Assembly (NCBI GenBank): GCA_021234155.1
Contig: JAJEKV010000124.1
Location: 2,067,094-2,131,093, forward strand
Length of the DNA stretch: 64,000 nucleotides
Direction: 5' to 3'
Source: Isoetes taiwanensis
Lineage: Eukaryota; Streptophyta; Lycopodiopsida; Isoetales; Isoetaceae
Below the pieces are notes generated by a model. It saw only the letters and a list, made by a program, of their open reading frames with translations, made no database searches and was not told the DNA's origin. Below, one piece after another: positions 53,812 through 64,000 of this stretch. The position numbers and the translations under genes are program-made. Numbering within the stretch: position 1 is the stretch's first letter; every line of letters begins with the position of its first letter.

Positions 53812-54140
53812 CACTACGAGAGAATGAGCATTTCTAGTCAGAAAAATCGTCAGACTGTCTAGAGAGATTTTTGTCTGATGTACAGGCTGATGAACGTACT
53901 GACGATTACTATTTTGATGCTTTTCCTGACAATACTATGTCAGACATATCGTCACATAAATCGTCAGAAGCCTTCGTCAGGTTAAGCGTCAGAATTTGCG
54001 TCAGAATTTGCGTTAGAAAGAGCGTCAGAATTTGCGTTAGAAAGAGCGTCAGAATAATCGTCAGAAAATGCGTCAAATATAACGTCAGATATATCATCAG
54101 ATTTTGCGTCAGACTATTCGTCAGATATTGCATCGAACTA
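53812..54140 (+). mobile_element. Possible CACTA element end with subterminal 12-base repeats
   Basis: CACTACGAGAGAA (53812-53824) resembles plant CACTA termini, and it is followed by more than ten copies of a 12-base unit (T/G)CGTCAGAnnnn, from about 53990 to 54135. CACTA elements carry short subterminal repeats that bind transposase. No matching right end was found; the right part was duplicated in the event described at 54051. Alternative: a plain minisatellite. Confidence 0.4.
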
Positions 54141-54895
54141 ATCGCCGATGGTGCTTTTCTAGGCTATTACAAATTTAGTTATAACATTTGATTGAACAGC
54201 ATATTTTAGATGAAATTTGATGTTTCACAAAGCTCCTCGGTCTGTCTAATGATGTATTATTTAATTAAGCTTGATCTAGTTTCGGGAGGGGGGGGAGGGA
54301 AATTAATTTCCATCCCTAGCTAGTATTGTCTTTTATTGGCCGTCGATGGGGCACCTTCAGAGAATATCTTTGGTCGGCAAGATCCGGGCACCCAGTATTG
54401 AGTCGAAGATGGGGTCAAATTGACCCCATTAAATAGGAACGCCCCTGCCACAACACCATGGCTTCGTCAAGTATACAACACAGGAGCATGTACATACAAT
54501 AGCAGAAAGCAGGCATAACTCAAACACAACATCCCCCAAAGCAGAGGCCTGATTGATTTCTTCAACGGGCCTCAAATAGAACAAAGCTGACCTGACACAA
54601 AATAAGAGTTGGCTTACCGGATTCAAGCGTCAAACGCTTTTGAATGCCACAATTTCTCTTTCTCTGTGGCAGGCAGATGGGGTTCGGCTGGTCTTTAAAT
54701 GGGTTATGGGAAATACTCCAATTGTTATACATACTCTAATATGCTAATGGAAGGAAGCGCTAAACTGGGATCAAACTCAAAAGGTCCCTGTTTTGATGAA
54801 GGCAAGCTCTCATATAGATTCTGCATTTTCCTTGCAAAGTTAGCATCTTCTTTCTTCAGAAGCCAATCTGAACACAAAAAAGCATCAAGCATGCA

Positions 54896-55705
54896 GGTTT
54901 GCCAAACTTCCTTTGGGAAGAAGCAGTAAAGACTGTTGTGCTAGTGCAAAATGCTTTGCCAACCAAAAGTCTGGAAGGTGTGTGCCCAGAATTATTATGG
55001 TCAGGAAGTATGCCTAACTTTGAAAATTATAAAGCATATGGCTGCCTGGGATATACTCATGTTCCCAAGGAAAATAGATTAAAATTAGATGACAGATGCA
55101 TCATAACCTATTTGGTATGATGAGCATTCGAAAGGTTACAGAATGTACAATCCAGAAAGAAGAAACATCATAGTGAGCAGAGATGTGACTTTTGTAGAAG
55201 AAGAATTATATAGGCCAAGGTCTATAAGCAAAGTGGAGATTAAGTAAAAAATAGTAGAGCCCTGCAGATTTGGATGACAAGGTGGATAAGAATGCGCAAA
55301 GCTTGGAAACAAATCTTAAAGATGCATGCAATGATGAGGAAATTGACAATGTTGAAGACAATAACAATAATGCAGAAAATCATGAAATGGTGGAGCATGA
55401 AATGGAAAAACAGAAAAGGAGGTCTGAAGGTGAAAGATTAATGGAAGATACAAACTTTGACATCAGATTTTATGGCAGAAAAGAAAATGGCAGGAGTTCT
55501 AGGTTGTAGTTGCATGAGAAGGATCCTGAAGCACTCATAATTATGCAGACAGGTGTTCCTGAAACCTTTGATGAAGCTGTGAACAACATAGAGGCAAATA
55601 GATGGAGGGAAGCCATGAATGAAGAGATTAATTCCTTTAACAGGACATCTACCTATGAATTAGTTGACTTGCCTAAGGCAAAGCAGGCTGTAGGAAACAA
55701 ATCTT
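54896..55705 (+). pseudogene. Copia integrase-to-RT fragment, copy 1
   Basis: Frame pieces read MPNFLWEEAVKTVVLVQNAL, KAYGCLGYTHVPKENRLKLD, then MVEHEMEKQKRRSEGERLME, MQTGVPETFDEAVNNIEANR and TSTYELVDLPKAKQAVGNK, which is the end of Copia integrase, the spacer and the start of reverse transcriptase. It stops abruptly after AVGNK, where the intact 34313 element continues into the conserved core. Several frame changes and an in-frame TAG (55507) are present. It is a different Copia family from the intact element. Confidence 0.8.
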
Positions 55706-55740
55706 CTTTTTTATTTTGACATGGCATTGGGAATCGTGCC

Positions 55741-55778
55741 AGGGAACGCCGCATGTTACGCCGCATGCGGCGTTCCCT
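55741..55778. repeat. 15-base perfect hairpin
   Basis: AGGGAACGCCGCATG (55741-55755) pairs with CATGCGGCGTTCCCT (55764-55778) around an 8-base loop. It lies 36 bases after the point where the Copia fragment is cut and is followed by CTTGCGG...CTTGCGGGACGC. It is probably the end of the element that truncated the Copia copy. A decayed relative is at 1-95. Confidence 0.85.
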
Positions 55779-55895
55779 TTCATCTTGCGGTCCCCCTTGC
55801 GGGACGCTGGCCGACTGTATTGATTGCGAAATTTGAATCCGCAGATCTCCATCCTATGCAAATCGTTTTCTTCTCACTCCCTTCTCCTACAATTT

Positions 55896-56072
55896 ATGGC
55901 GCCCGTGTATTTTACTTTTCCTTTTCCACGAGTCCATCCGGTAGATCGTAAGATATTCAAAGGGATTCTGGCAATGAAACTTCTGGAATTTGGGGATGAA
56001 TCCTTGCAGAATATGGCTATGAATTTGGGTTTAGGTATTCAGTTATCGAGTGTTTCTTGCTTTGCTACAGGT
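55896..56072 (+). other. Exon-like fragment (duplicate at 59411-59587)
   Basis: ATG at 55896 gives MAPVYFTFPFPRVHPVDRK, then FKGILAMKLLEFGDESLQNM and LSSVSCFATG followed by GTAACA, a possible splice donor. It has coding-like composition but no recognised family; no second exon was found. Confidence 0.3.
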
Positions 56073-56508
56073 AACAACAGAGCTTAAGCATTAGTCCTGT
56101 TTATAGTGCAGGTTACACACAGGTTTTTTGCTGGGCAACTGGGCAAGATCTCTTCTGGCGATTTCACTGATTACATAAGGTAAAATAGCATTCATAAGTT
56201 ATCCAATCAAAATGACCATGACAATGTCTGCCTGCAAACAAAATCCCTGTAATAGCTCAGTCATGGTCTCTTCGCTTAGAATTCCCTTTTGATTTCTATC
56301 CGCTTTGAGTTCTCTTCGCTCAGAGTTCCCTTTTCGATTACGAAACAAAAAGATGAGCCAGTTCCCTTCAGTGATTCTAATTACTATTTGGCTTAGACAG
56401 AAAAATATTTTATGTAGTTCTCTGCATGTTATTTCCAATTCAAACAATCATGTAACCACTTTGGTCACATGTCCGATAGGACGCTGCCTTGTGGCGTGAC
56501 GTTAAAAT

Positions 56509-56530
56509 CTCTTCTTCTTCTTCTTCTTCT
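56509..56530. repeat. (CTT)n microsatellite
   Basis: About seven CTT units; twelve at the corresponding place in copy 2 (60027-60060), showing slippage since the duplication. Confidence 0.9.
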
Positions 56531-58410
56531 ATACATATTAGTTTTCCAGTCTTTAGGATGTAAATTTCCCTTTCACTTTGCTCACTCACGCTTTCAAGGT
56601 TGTGATATAAATTCCCAATCAACACAAACTACTACATGTCTACCATCATTATTATCTAGAAAACATATTACCCAACATAAGAATGCTGAAACAATAGAAA
56701 TATGGTTTGAAATAAAGCCATCTTTAATGGTCAAGGCATTGGCACATGCCTCGACATAAATCAAATGTCCATATCGCACACACCCTACGTAAATTGCATC
56801 TACAGATTGACATAAATGGAAATATGGTTTGAAATGAAGCGACCTTTAATGGTTGAAGCATTGGCGCATGCCTCAACATAAGTCAAAAGTCCATATCACA
56901 CACACTATATGTAAATCCCATCTACAGATTAAGGTTGTTACTGTCTTGAACACATGCAATTTTTGACCCCTACATTATTCATCATTGACTGTCTAGCATG
57001 GACGCATGACTTATGAATTTTAAAAACCCACACACACCCATTCCATTGGATTTCTGAGTTGCAATGAATTTAATATTTCAATTGACCAATACTGCAATTG
57101 CACGGAGCATTTATTTATATGTTATAAAGGTTGACAATTCATAGAATAGAATAGAATAATAAAGTTTCTATCATTTAAAGGCCTTGAGAATTTCTAAAGT
57201 TTTGCATGATAAAAATACTAATGTAATCAAGTTCCAACCATTTTACTTGGTCACCATGATTCCCAATGCCTAAAGGGTGACAAAAAATTATGACGTCTCC
57301 ATTGTTACATTTGTTATGTGTGCTCTCGAGTTATGTTATAATTGGGAACGAAAATACCACTCTTATGTGCATGGGATAACAAATGTGGAAATTGAGAAGC
57401 TCAGTGCAAAGGTCGAAGAAATATCTTGCACCAACACGGTTGTCAATTTGGAGCACTTCATCCAATTATTTTGGCTTCAAGATGCCTAGAAAATGCAATC
57501 TAATGTTTGGGGTGTGCTATAGAAGTTTTTTTTTGTAATCTTGATTCACTTGATTTTGATAGCAAGAATAATCGTCAGAAAATGCGTCAAATATAACGTC
57601 AGATATATCATCAGATTTTGCGTCAGACTATTCGTCAGATATTGCATCAGACTAATCGTCAGATGGTGCTTTTCTAGGCGCTATTACAAATTTAGTTATA
57701 ACATTTGATTGAACAGCATATTTTAGATGAAATTTGATGTTTCACAAAGCTCCTCGGTCTGTCTAATGATGTATTATTTAATTAAGCTTGATCTAGTTTC
57801 GGGAGGGGGGGGAGGGAAATTAATTTCCATCCCTAGCTAGTATTGTCTTTTATTGGCCGTCAGATGGGGGCACCTTCTGTAGAATATGCTGGCTGGCAAG
57901 ATCCGAAGCACCGGTATTGAGTCAGCATGGGGTCAAATTGACCCCATTAAATAGGAACGCCCCTGCCACAACACCATGGCTTCGTCAAGTATACAACACA
58001 GGAGCATGTACATACAATAGCAGAAAGCAGGCATAACTCAAACACAACATCCCCCAAAACAGAGGCCTGATTGATTTCTTCAACGGGCCTCAAATAGAAC
58101 AAAGCTGACCTGACACAAAATAAGAGTTGGCTTACCGGATTCAAGCGTCAAACGCTTTTGAATGCCACAATTTCTCTTTCTCTGTGGCAGGCAGATGGGG
58201 TTCGGCTGGTCTTTAAATGGGTTATGGGAAATACTCCAATTGTTATACATACTCTAATATGCTAATGGAAGGAAGCTCTAAACTGGGATCAAACTCAAAA
58301 GGTCCCTGTTTTGATGAAGGCAAGCTCTCATATAGATTCTGCATTTTCCTTGCAAAGTTAGCATCTTCTTTCTTCAGAAGCCAATCTGAACACAAAAAAG
58401 CATCAAGCAT

Positions 58411-59220
58411 GCAGGTTTGCCAAACTTCCTTTGGGAAGAAGCAGTAAAGACTGTTGTGCTAGTGCAAAATGCTTTGCCAACCAAAAGTCTGGAAGGTGTG
58501 TGCCCGTAATTATTATGGTCGAAGTATGCCTAACTTTGAAAATTATAAAGCATATGGTCTGCCTCGATATACTCATGTTCCCAAGGAAAATAGATTAAAA
58601 TTAGATGACGTGATGCATCATAACCTATTTGGTATGATGAGCATTCAAAGGTTACGAATGTACAATCCGTAAAAGAAGAAACATCATAGTGAGCAGAGAT
58701 GTGACTTTTGTAGAAGAAGAATTATATAGGCCAAGGTCTATAAGCAAAGTGGAGATTAAGTAAAAATAGTAGAGCCCTGCAGATTTGGATGACAAGGTGG
58801 ATAAGAATGCGCAAAGCTTGGAAACAAATCTTAAAGATGCATGCAATGATGAGGAAATTGACAATGTTGAAGACAATAACAATAATGCAGAAAATCATGA
58901 AATGGTGGAGCATGAAATGGAAAAACAGAAAAGGAGGTCTGAAGGTGAAAGATTAATGGAAGATACAAACTTTGACATCAGATTTTATGGCAGAAAAGAA
59001 AATGGCAGGAGTTCTAGGTTGTAGTTGCATGAGAAGGATCCTGAAGCACTCATAATTATGCAGACAGGTGTTCCTGAAACCTTTGATGAAGCTGTGAACA
59101 ACATAGAGGCAAATAGATGGAGGGAAGCCATGAATGAAGAGATTAATTCCTTTAACAGGACATCTACCTATGAATTAGTTGACTTGCCTAAGGCAAAGCA
59201 GGCTGTAGGAAACAAATCTT
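58411..59220 (+). pseudogene. Copia integrase-to-RT fragment, copy 2
   Basis: The duplicate of 54896-55705, with additional small indels between 58500 and 58690 that break the frame further. Confidence 0.8.
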
Positions 59221-59255
59221 CTTTTTTATTTTGACATGGCATTGGGAATCATGCC

Positions 59256-59293
59256 AGGGAACGCCGCATGTTACGCCGCATGCGGCGTTCCCT
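59256..59293. repeat. 15-base perfect hairpin, duplicate copy
   Basis: Identical hairpin in copy 2 of the tandem duplication (arms 59256-59270 and 59279-59293). Confidence 0.85.
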
Positions 59294-61092
59294 TTCATCT
59301 TGCGGTCCCCCTTGCGGGACGCTGGCCGACTGTATTGATTGCGAAATTTGAATCCGCAGATCTCCATCCCATGCAAATCGTTTTCTTCTCACTCCCTTCT
59401 CCTACAATTTATGGCGCCCGTGTATTTTACTTTTCCTTTTCCACGAGTCCATCCGGTAGATCGTAAGATATTCAAAGGGATTCTGGCAATGAAACTTCTG
59501 GAATTTGGGGATGAATCCTTGCAGAATATGGCTATGGATTTGGGTTCAGGTATTCAGTTATCGAGTGTTTCTTGCTTTGCTATAGGTAACAACAGAGCTT
59601 AAGCATTAGTCCTGTTTATAGTGCAGGTTACACACAGGTTTTTTGCTGGGCAACTGGGCAAGATCTCTTCTGGCGATTTCACTGATTACATAAGGTAAAA
59701 TAGCATTCATAAGTTATCTAATCAAAATGACCATGACAATGTCTGCCTGCAAACAAAATCCCTGTAATAGCTCAGTCATGGTCTCTTCGCTTAGAATTCC
59801 CTTTTGATTTCTATCCGCTTTGAGTTCTCTTCGCTCAGAGTTCCCTTTTCGATTACGAAACAAAAAGATGAGCCAGTTCCCTTCAGTGATTCTAATTACT
59901 ATTTGGCTTAGACAGAAAAATATTTTATGTAGTTCTCTGCATGTTATTTCCAATTCAAACAATCATGTAACCACTTTGGTCACATGTCCGATAGGACGCT
60001 GCCTTGTGGCGTGACATTAAAATCTCTTCTTCTTCTTCTTCTTCTTCTTCTTCTTCTTCTATACATATTAGTTTTCCAGTCTTTAGGATGTAAATTTCCC
60101 TTTCACTTTGCTCACTCACGCTTTCAAGGTTGTGATATAAATTCCCAATCAACACAAACTACTACATGTCTACCATCATTATTATCTAGAAAACATATTA
60201 CCCAACATAAGAATGCTGAAACAATAGAAATATGGTTTGAAATAAAGCCATCTTTAATGGTCAAGGCATTGGCACATGCCTCGACATAAATCAAATGTCC
60301 ATATCGCACACACCCTACGTAAATTGCATCTACAGATTGACATAAATGGAAATATGGTTTGAAATGAAGCGACCTTTAATGGTTGAAGCATTGGCGCATG
60401 CCTCAACATAAGTCAAAAGTCCATATCACACACACTATATGTAAATCCCATCTACAGATTAAGGTTGTTACTGTCTTGAACACATGCAATTTTTGACGCT
60501 CACATTATTCATCATTGACTGTCTAGCATGGACGCATGGCTTATGAATTTTAAAAACCCACACACACCCATTCCATTGGATTTCTGAGTTGCAATGAATT
60601 TAATATTTCAATTGACCAATACTGCAATTGCACGGAGCATTTATTTATATGTTATAAAGGTTGACAATTCATAGGATAATAAAGTTTCTATCATTTAAAG
60701 GCCTTGAGAATTTCTAAAGTTTTGCATGATAAAAATACTAATGTAATCAAGTTCCAACCATTTTACTTGGTCACCATGATTCCCAATGCCTAAAGGGTGA
60801 CAAAAAATTATGACGTCTCCATTGTTACATTTGTTATTTGTGCTCTCGAGTTATGTTATAATTGGGAACGAAAATACCACTCTTTGTGCATGGGATAACA
60901 AATGTGGAAATTGAGAAGCTCAGTGCAAAGGTCGAAGAAATATCTTACACCAACACGGTTGTCAATTTGGAGCACTTCATCCAATTATTTTGGCTTCAAG
61001 ATGCCTAGAAAATGCAATCTAATGTTTGGGGTGTGCTATAGAAGTTTTTTTTTTTTTGTAATCTTGATTCACTTGATTTTGATAGCAAGAAT

Positions 61093-64000
61093 CCTGCTTC
61101 AATCTGCTTGGATACTCCTGTTTCAAATTTGCACAAAAAGGTTCTTACATTAGGAAAAAAAATTCGCAAAAGAAGTTAGGTTTTGAAGCTACACAAGTTT
61201 GTATTCAGGAAGCTTCACAACATTTTGTTTTTGGTTAATTCGTTATTATCTATTTTTGGTAAGTTGTTGTTATCATGAATGCCTTTTATTTTCATCTCAT
61301 AGGCTATAGCCAAGTTTTCTGATCCACCATCATAAGAATATGATTTTTTTTAATTGTTTTGTTTCCAAATAGATGCATTCACGACAGAGGCTTATCCCAG
61401 GAGGTACGGTATTGTGTCAACATGGCTTAGGAATCTTTGGAAGTTAACCAGTTTAATGCAAGCATCTCTTAAGCTATGCAACATGCATCCATATTCAAAT
61501 ATGCTTTAGGGCAAACGAGTGTTCATACGTTGAGCATTGTTGTCGTGGTCTTTATATAGATTCAAGGTACATGAAATAGTTCTTAAATTTATGTTTTTTA
61601 TTGTTGTGGGTGCATTATGCAAGTTGGTTGCAATCTCTTTGTTATTAGCATGCCTTGAAAAATTAGTTTGCATTGGCTTCATGCTGCTCACAACTGGCAT
61701 GCAGTATACAATAGAGTGGCAGTATATGGTAGAGTGGTCTCAAGCTGATAATATACACCCAAAAACAGTATGTTGTAGGATAGGTGCAAGTAGATGCAAG
61801 TAAAACCTTTCTGAGTGATCTCGATAAATGCTTTAAGCTTCTTTGCATGTTTGAGCTACCCCTAGATTGTTCTTGCAGGTGTGGAGTTAATCCATGTATT
61901 GTTCTTGCATGTCTAGGCCCAATTCAAGGCCATACCTTGAAGGTAAGAATATTTAAGAGAATTCCGAATTTGTGTAGAAACAAAATTCAAAATGTGATGT
62001 ATATAGCCTCTTTAACAGAATTGATATCTTTGCTATGGGTTTGCTTTGTTTTTTTTTTTTTTTACTAGAAAAGACATACAATTTTAGGTTACAATTGTGC
62101 GTGCAATCTACTGAACAATGTTTTATTATCGTCTAAACCCACTTTGCATGTCGAACATCTATACATATAGGTTTTCTCTCTTCTCTGTTAAGGGGCTAGG
62201 GCTCCATATGTTTATTAAGGAACTTTTTGCTCTAAAATATCATCTGGATATTTAATTTGGTAATCAAATGGGCATTAAAAAAGTTGAAAAGAACGTAAGA
62301 TATCAATATATCGAATGTTTAAATAAGAATTTGAGTGAGACATGAATATTTAAACGTCAAACGCGTGAATAAAAAAACTCAGTCTAATTGATAATTTTGC
62401 ATTTAAAATGTTATTTCAACATAATGCCCTTTGGTATTGTTTTGCCCTAAGTTATGCTGTTAACCCCAAAATACCCATACTCCAACATGACTTAAAATCC
62501 CTCCTACGCCCTTCATATTCTTGATCCACATGGATGTTGTTTTGAAAGATGCTGGTGCAAGTGGAAACTTTACTCACCTTTGTTATTCTTTAAAAAAGAT
62601 GGTTTCACAACTCTACCAGACAATACCAAATAACAGTATGTGCATGCTTAACATGTTTGATAAATCACACATCTTAGGTATTGGGTTTAGGGTTTATGGT
62701 TACATGTTTAGAATTTAGGGGTTTATTGTAGAGACTTGAATTTAAAGAACTTGGAGAATGTAATATGCAACCATGCAATGCTATCAGCCATGTCATCACA
62801 TCCATTTAGGATTGAGGGGTTGTAGTTTAAGATTTGTATGTTTAGATAGGATATCATGACTATTATATGAAGTAAATTTAAATCTCTTAAAAATAGAGAT
62901 ATTAGATTATATGTATTGGACCTACATGCTAATCACACAATAAAAATGATGTTGCAAAAAGTGTTCTATAGGGTTATGTTTTAAGGTCTACAGTTAGAGT
63001 CTATGGGTTTAGGGTTCAAGGACTTAGCATTTTATGAATTCTAAAGAATTTGAAGGATGTAGCATGCAGCTCAGATAAAACACACAATTCTATCAACCAT
63101 GTCATCCATATGTAGGGCTTTAGGGTTTGTTTAAGTATGCTTTCATAAAGCAGGTCAATACAAGCTTTTATTAAGAAGAAGAGGCTTGTCCAATGAGATG
63201 AGACCGAGTTGGTTATGAACTCGGTCCAATGAACCAAAGGCAGAGAAATCTTCGGCAGATCGGTGAGGCTTAACTGCCAGAATCGATGCTGATAAATAAA
63301 CCTAAGATGTACAGATTAAACACACAGGAGATTACCTAGTCGTGATCAACAAGAAACACAGGTTTGTTGCTTTGTATAAGGGAAGGAGTATCATTGATTT
63401 GAGAAGCCAGAGTATTTCGATCATTGTAATATTGCTAAAGTAATATTTCATTTGTTCAATGGTATAAGATTGAATACTAATATCAATGACATTGTTTATG
63501 CATTAGTATAATTGCTAATGTTGAGTAAATTCAAAGAGTGAAGTTGCATGGTGAATTTGAAGGATAAAATCTTTCCTATGGAAATTGTATGACATGTTCT
63601 ATATGAATGATGTTTAAGCAATTGTCTCAAGGAATATGAATTAATCTGTCAACAGAGTTGCATGACATATAGTGGCAAATTATCTAGATAAATGCATGTT
63701 TTATTCGTTTTAAGGATGAAATCTGATCTTGTATGAAATATAATACGAGTCTGAAAGAATCATTGGGGATGCCCTGTGGAAAAATGGGGCACTATGGAAT
63801 GCGGGCATGGGGTGACACGACGATGGCCAATACATACAACGCTCGGTTTAGAGTGAAAAAACTGTGGAGCTTTGTCATGTGTATCGCATCCAGCGATTGA
63901 GATGAGAGGCCGAGATTGTGATCCAAGTCTTATGATCTTATTGGCCCTAATTTAATGGCCAAGATTAACAGCCCAGATTTGATCTCGGATTGTGTTCTTT
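61093..64000. other. No supportable gene
   Basis: AT-rich sequence with long T-runs (61047-61059, 62050-62065) and frames under 95 codons without recognisable domains. GGGTTTAGGGTTTATGG and similar words (62690-63010, 63120) recall plant telomere-like repeats but are isolated. The last 250 bases are less AT-rich and could be part of another repeat. Confidence 0.4.

Larger units (their letters stand above)
54051..57564. repeat. Tandem segmental duplication, copy 1 (3.51 kb)
   Basis: Starts at AGAATAATCGTCAG. The junction with copy 2 (57565-57569) and the right flank of copy 2 (61088-61092) also read AGAAT, so 5 bases of microhomology mark the breakpoints. Contents: the end of the 12-base repeat, a Copia fragment, a hairpin, exon-like sequence and a CTT microsatellite. 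Confidence 0.92.
57565..61087. repeat. Tandem segmental duplication, copy 2 (3.52 kb)
   Basis: Nearly identical to copy 1. Differences noticed: longer (CTT)n at 60027-60060, loss of two ATAGA units near 60675, and a cluster of small changes at CAG/CTG words in 57640-58690. Confidence 0.92.

Noticed and set aside
53871-54191. 106-codon frame with VRxC repeats as a protein
   Set aside because: The periodicity is that of the 12-base DNA repeat and the opposite strand is equally open (LTxx repeats).
62690-63130. Telomere-like array (TTTAGGG)
   Set aside because: Only isolated single words, no tandem run.
1-64000. CRISPR array, bacterial operons, rRNA genes
   Set aside because: No regularly spaced identical repeats with unique spacers, no operon-like gene packing and no rRNA-like conserved blocks were seen.

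Overview
The window is nuclear DNA of a land plant: AT-rich, spliced gene fragments, plant-type Copia, Gypsy, CACTA, Helitron and LINE elements, and fragments of plant families (LRR receptor kinase, Root cap, raffinose-synthase-like, serpin, PPR, PLATZ-like). The PPR debris and several unfamiliar protein families would fit a non-seed vascular plant such as a fern, but this is an inference of low confidence. Most of the window is mobile DNA and debris carried by it; few genes look intact.

Layout. 559-2637: a small CACTA-type element split by a 1.9 kb Helitron that is mostly a polypurine tract. 3270-5700: a retroposon tail, then a broken gene for a tandem pseudokinase-kinase. 5885-7900: two abutting Helitrons, one with a PPR fragment. 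8300-15980: a patchwork of repeats and partial genes (GH36 alpha-galactosidase/raffinose-synthase-like, LRR-RLK, Root cap, saccharopine-dehydrogenase-like, serpin). 15981-23462: two related Helitrons, the second interrupted by about 2.5 kb that includes a foldback element. 26687-28470: a palindrome array, a dense heat-shock-element-like array, a tRNA-like stretch and a minisatellite; the same unit returns inverted at about 42060-44130. Between the two copies lie a decayed LINE (minus strand), a very young full-length Copia element (34313-39911) and a PLATZ-like gene (minus strand, 40464-41012).

45287-48228: another Helitron end with PPR debris and a truncated Gypsy element (LTR plus gag). 48640-52960, minus strand: a decayed multi-exon gene of an unrecognised family, with a stretch that resembles a beta-class DNA-methylase and non-coding gaps studded with a palindrome. 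53087-54140: minisatellites and a possible CACTA end. 54051-61087: an almost identical 3.5 kb tandem duplication with 5-base microhomology at its junction, each unit carrying a Copia fragment and a strong hairpin. 61090-64000: no supportable gene.

The genes do not form a pathway. The biology here is genome turnover: Helitrons and other elements carrying exons, nested insertions that date one another, and local duplication.
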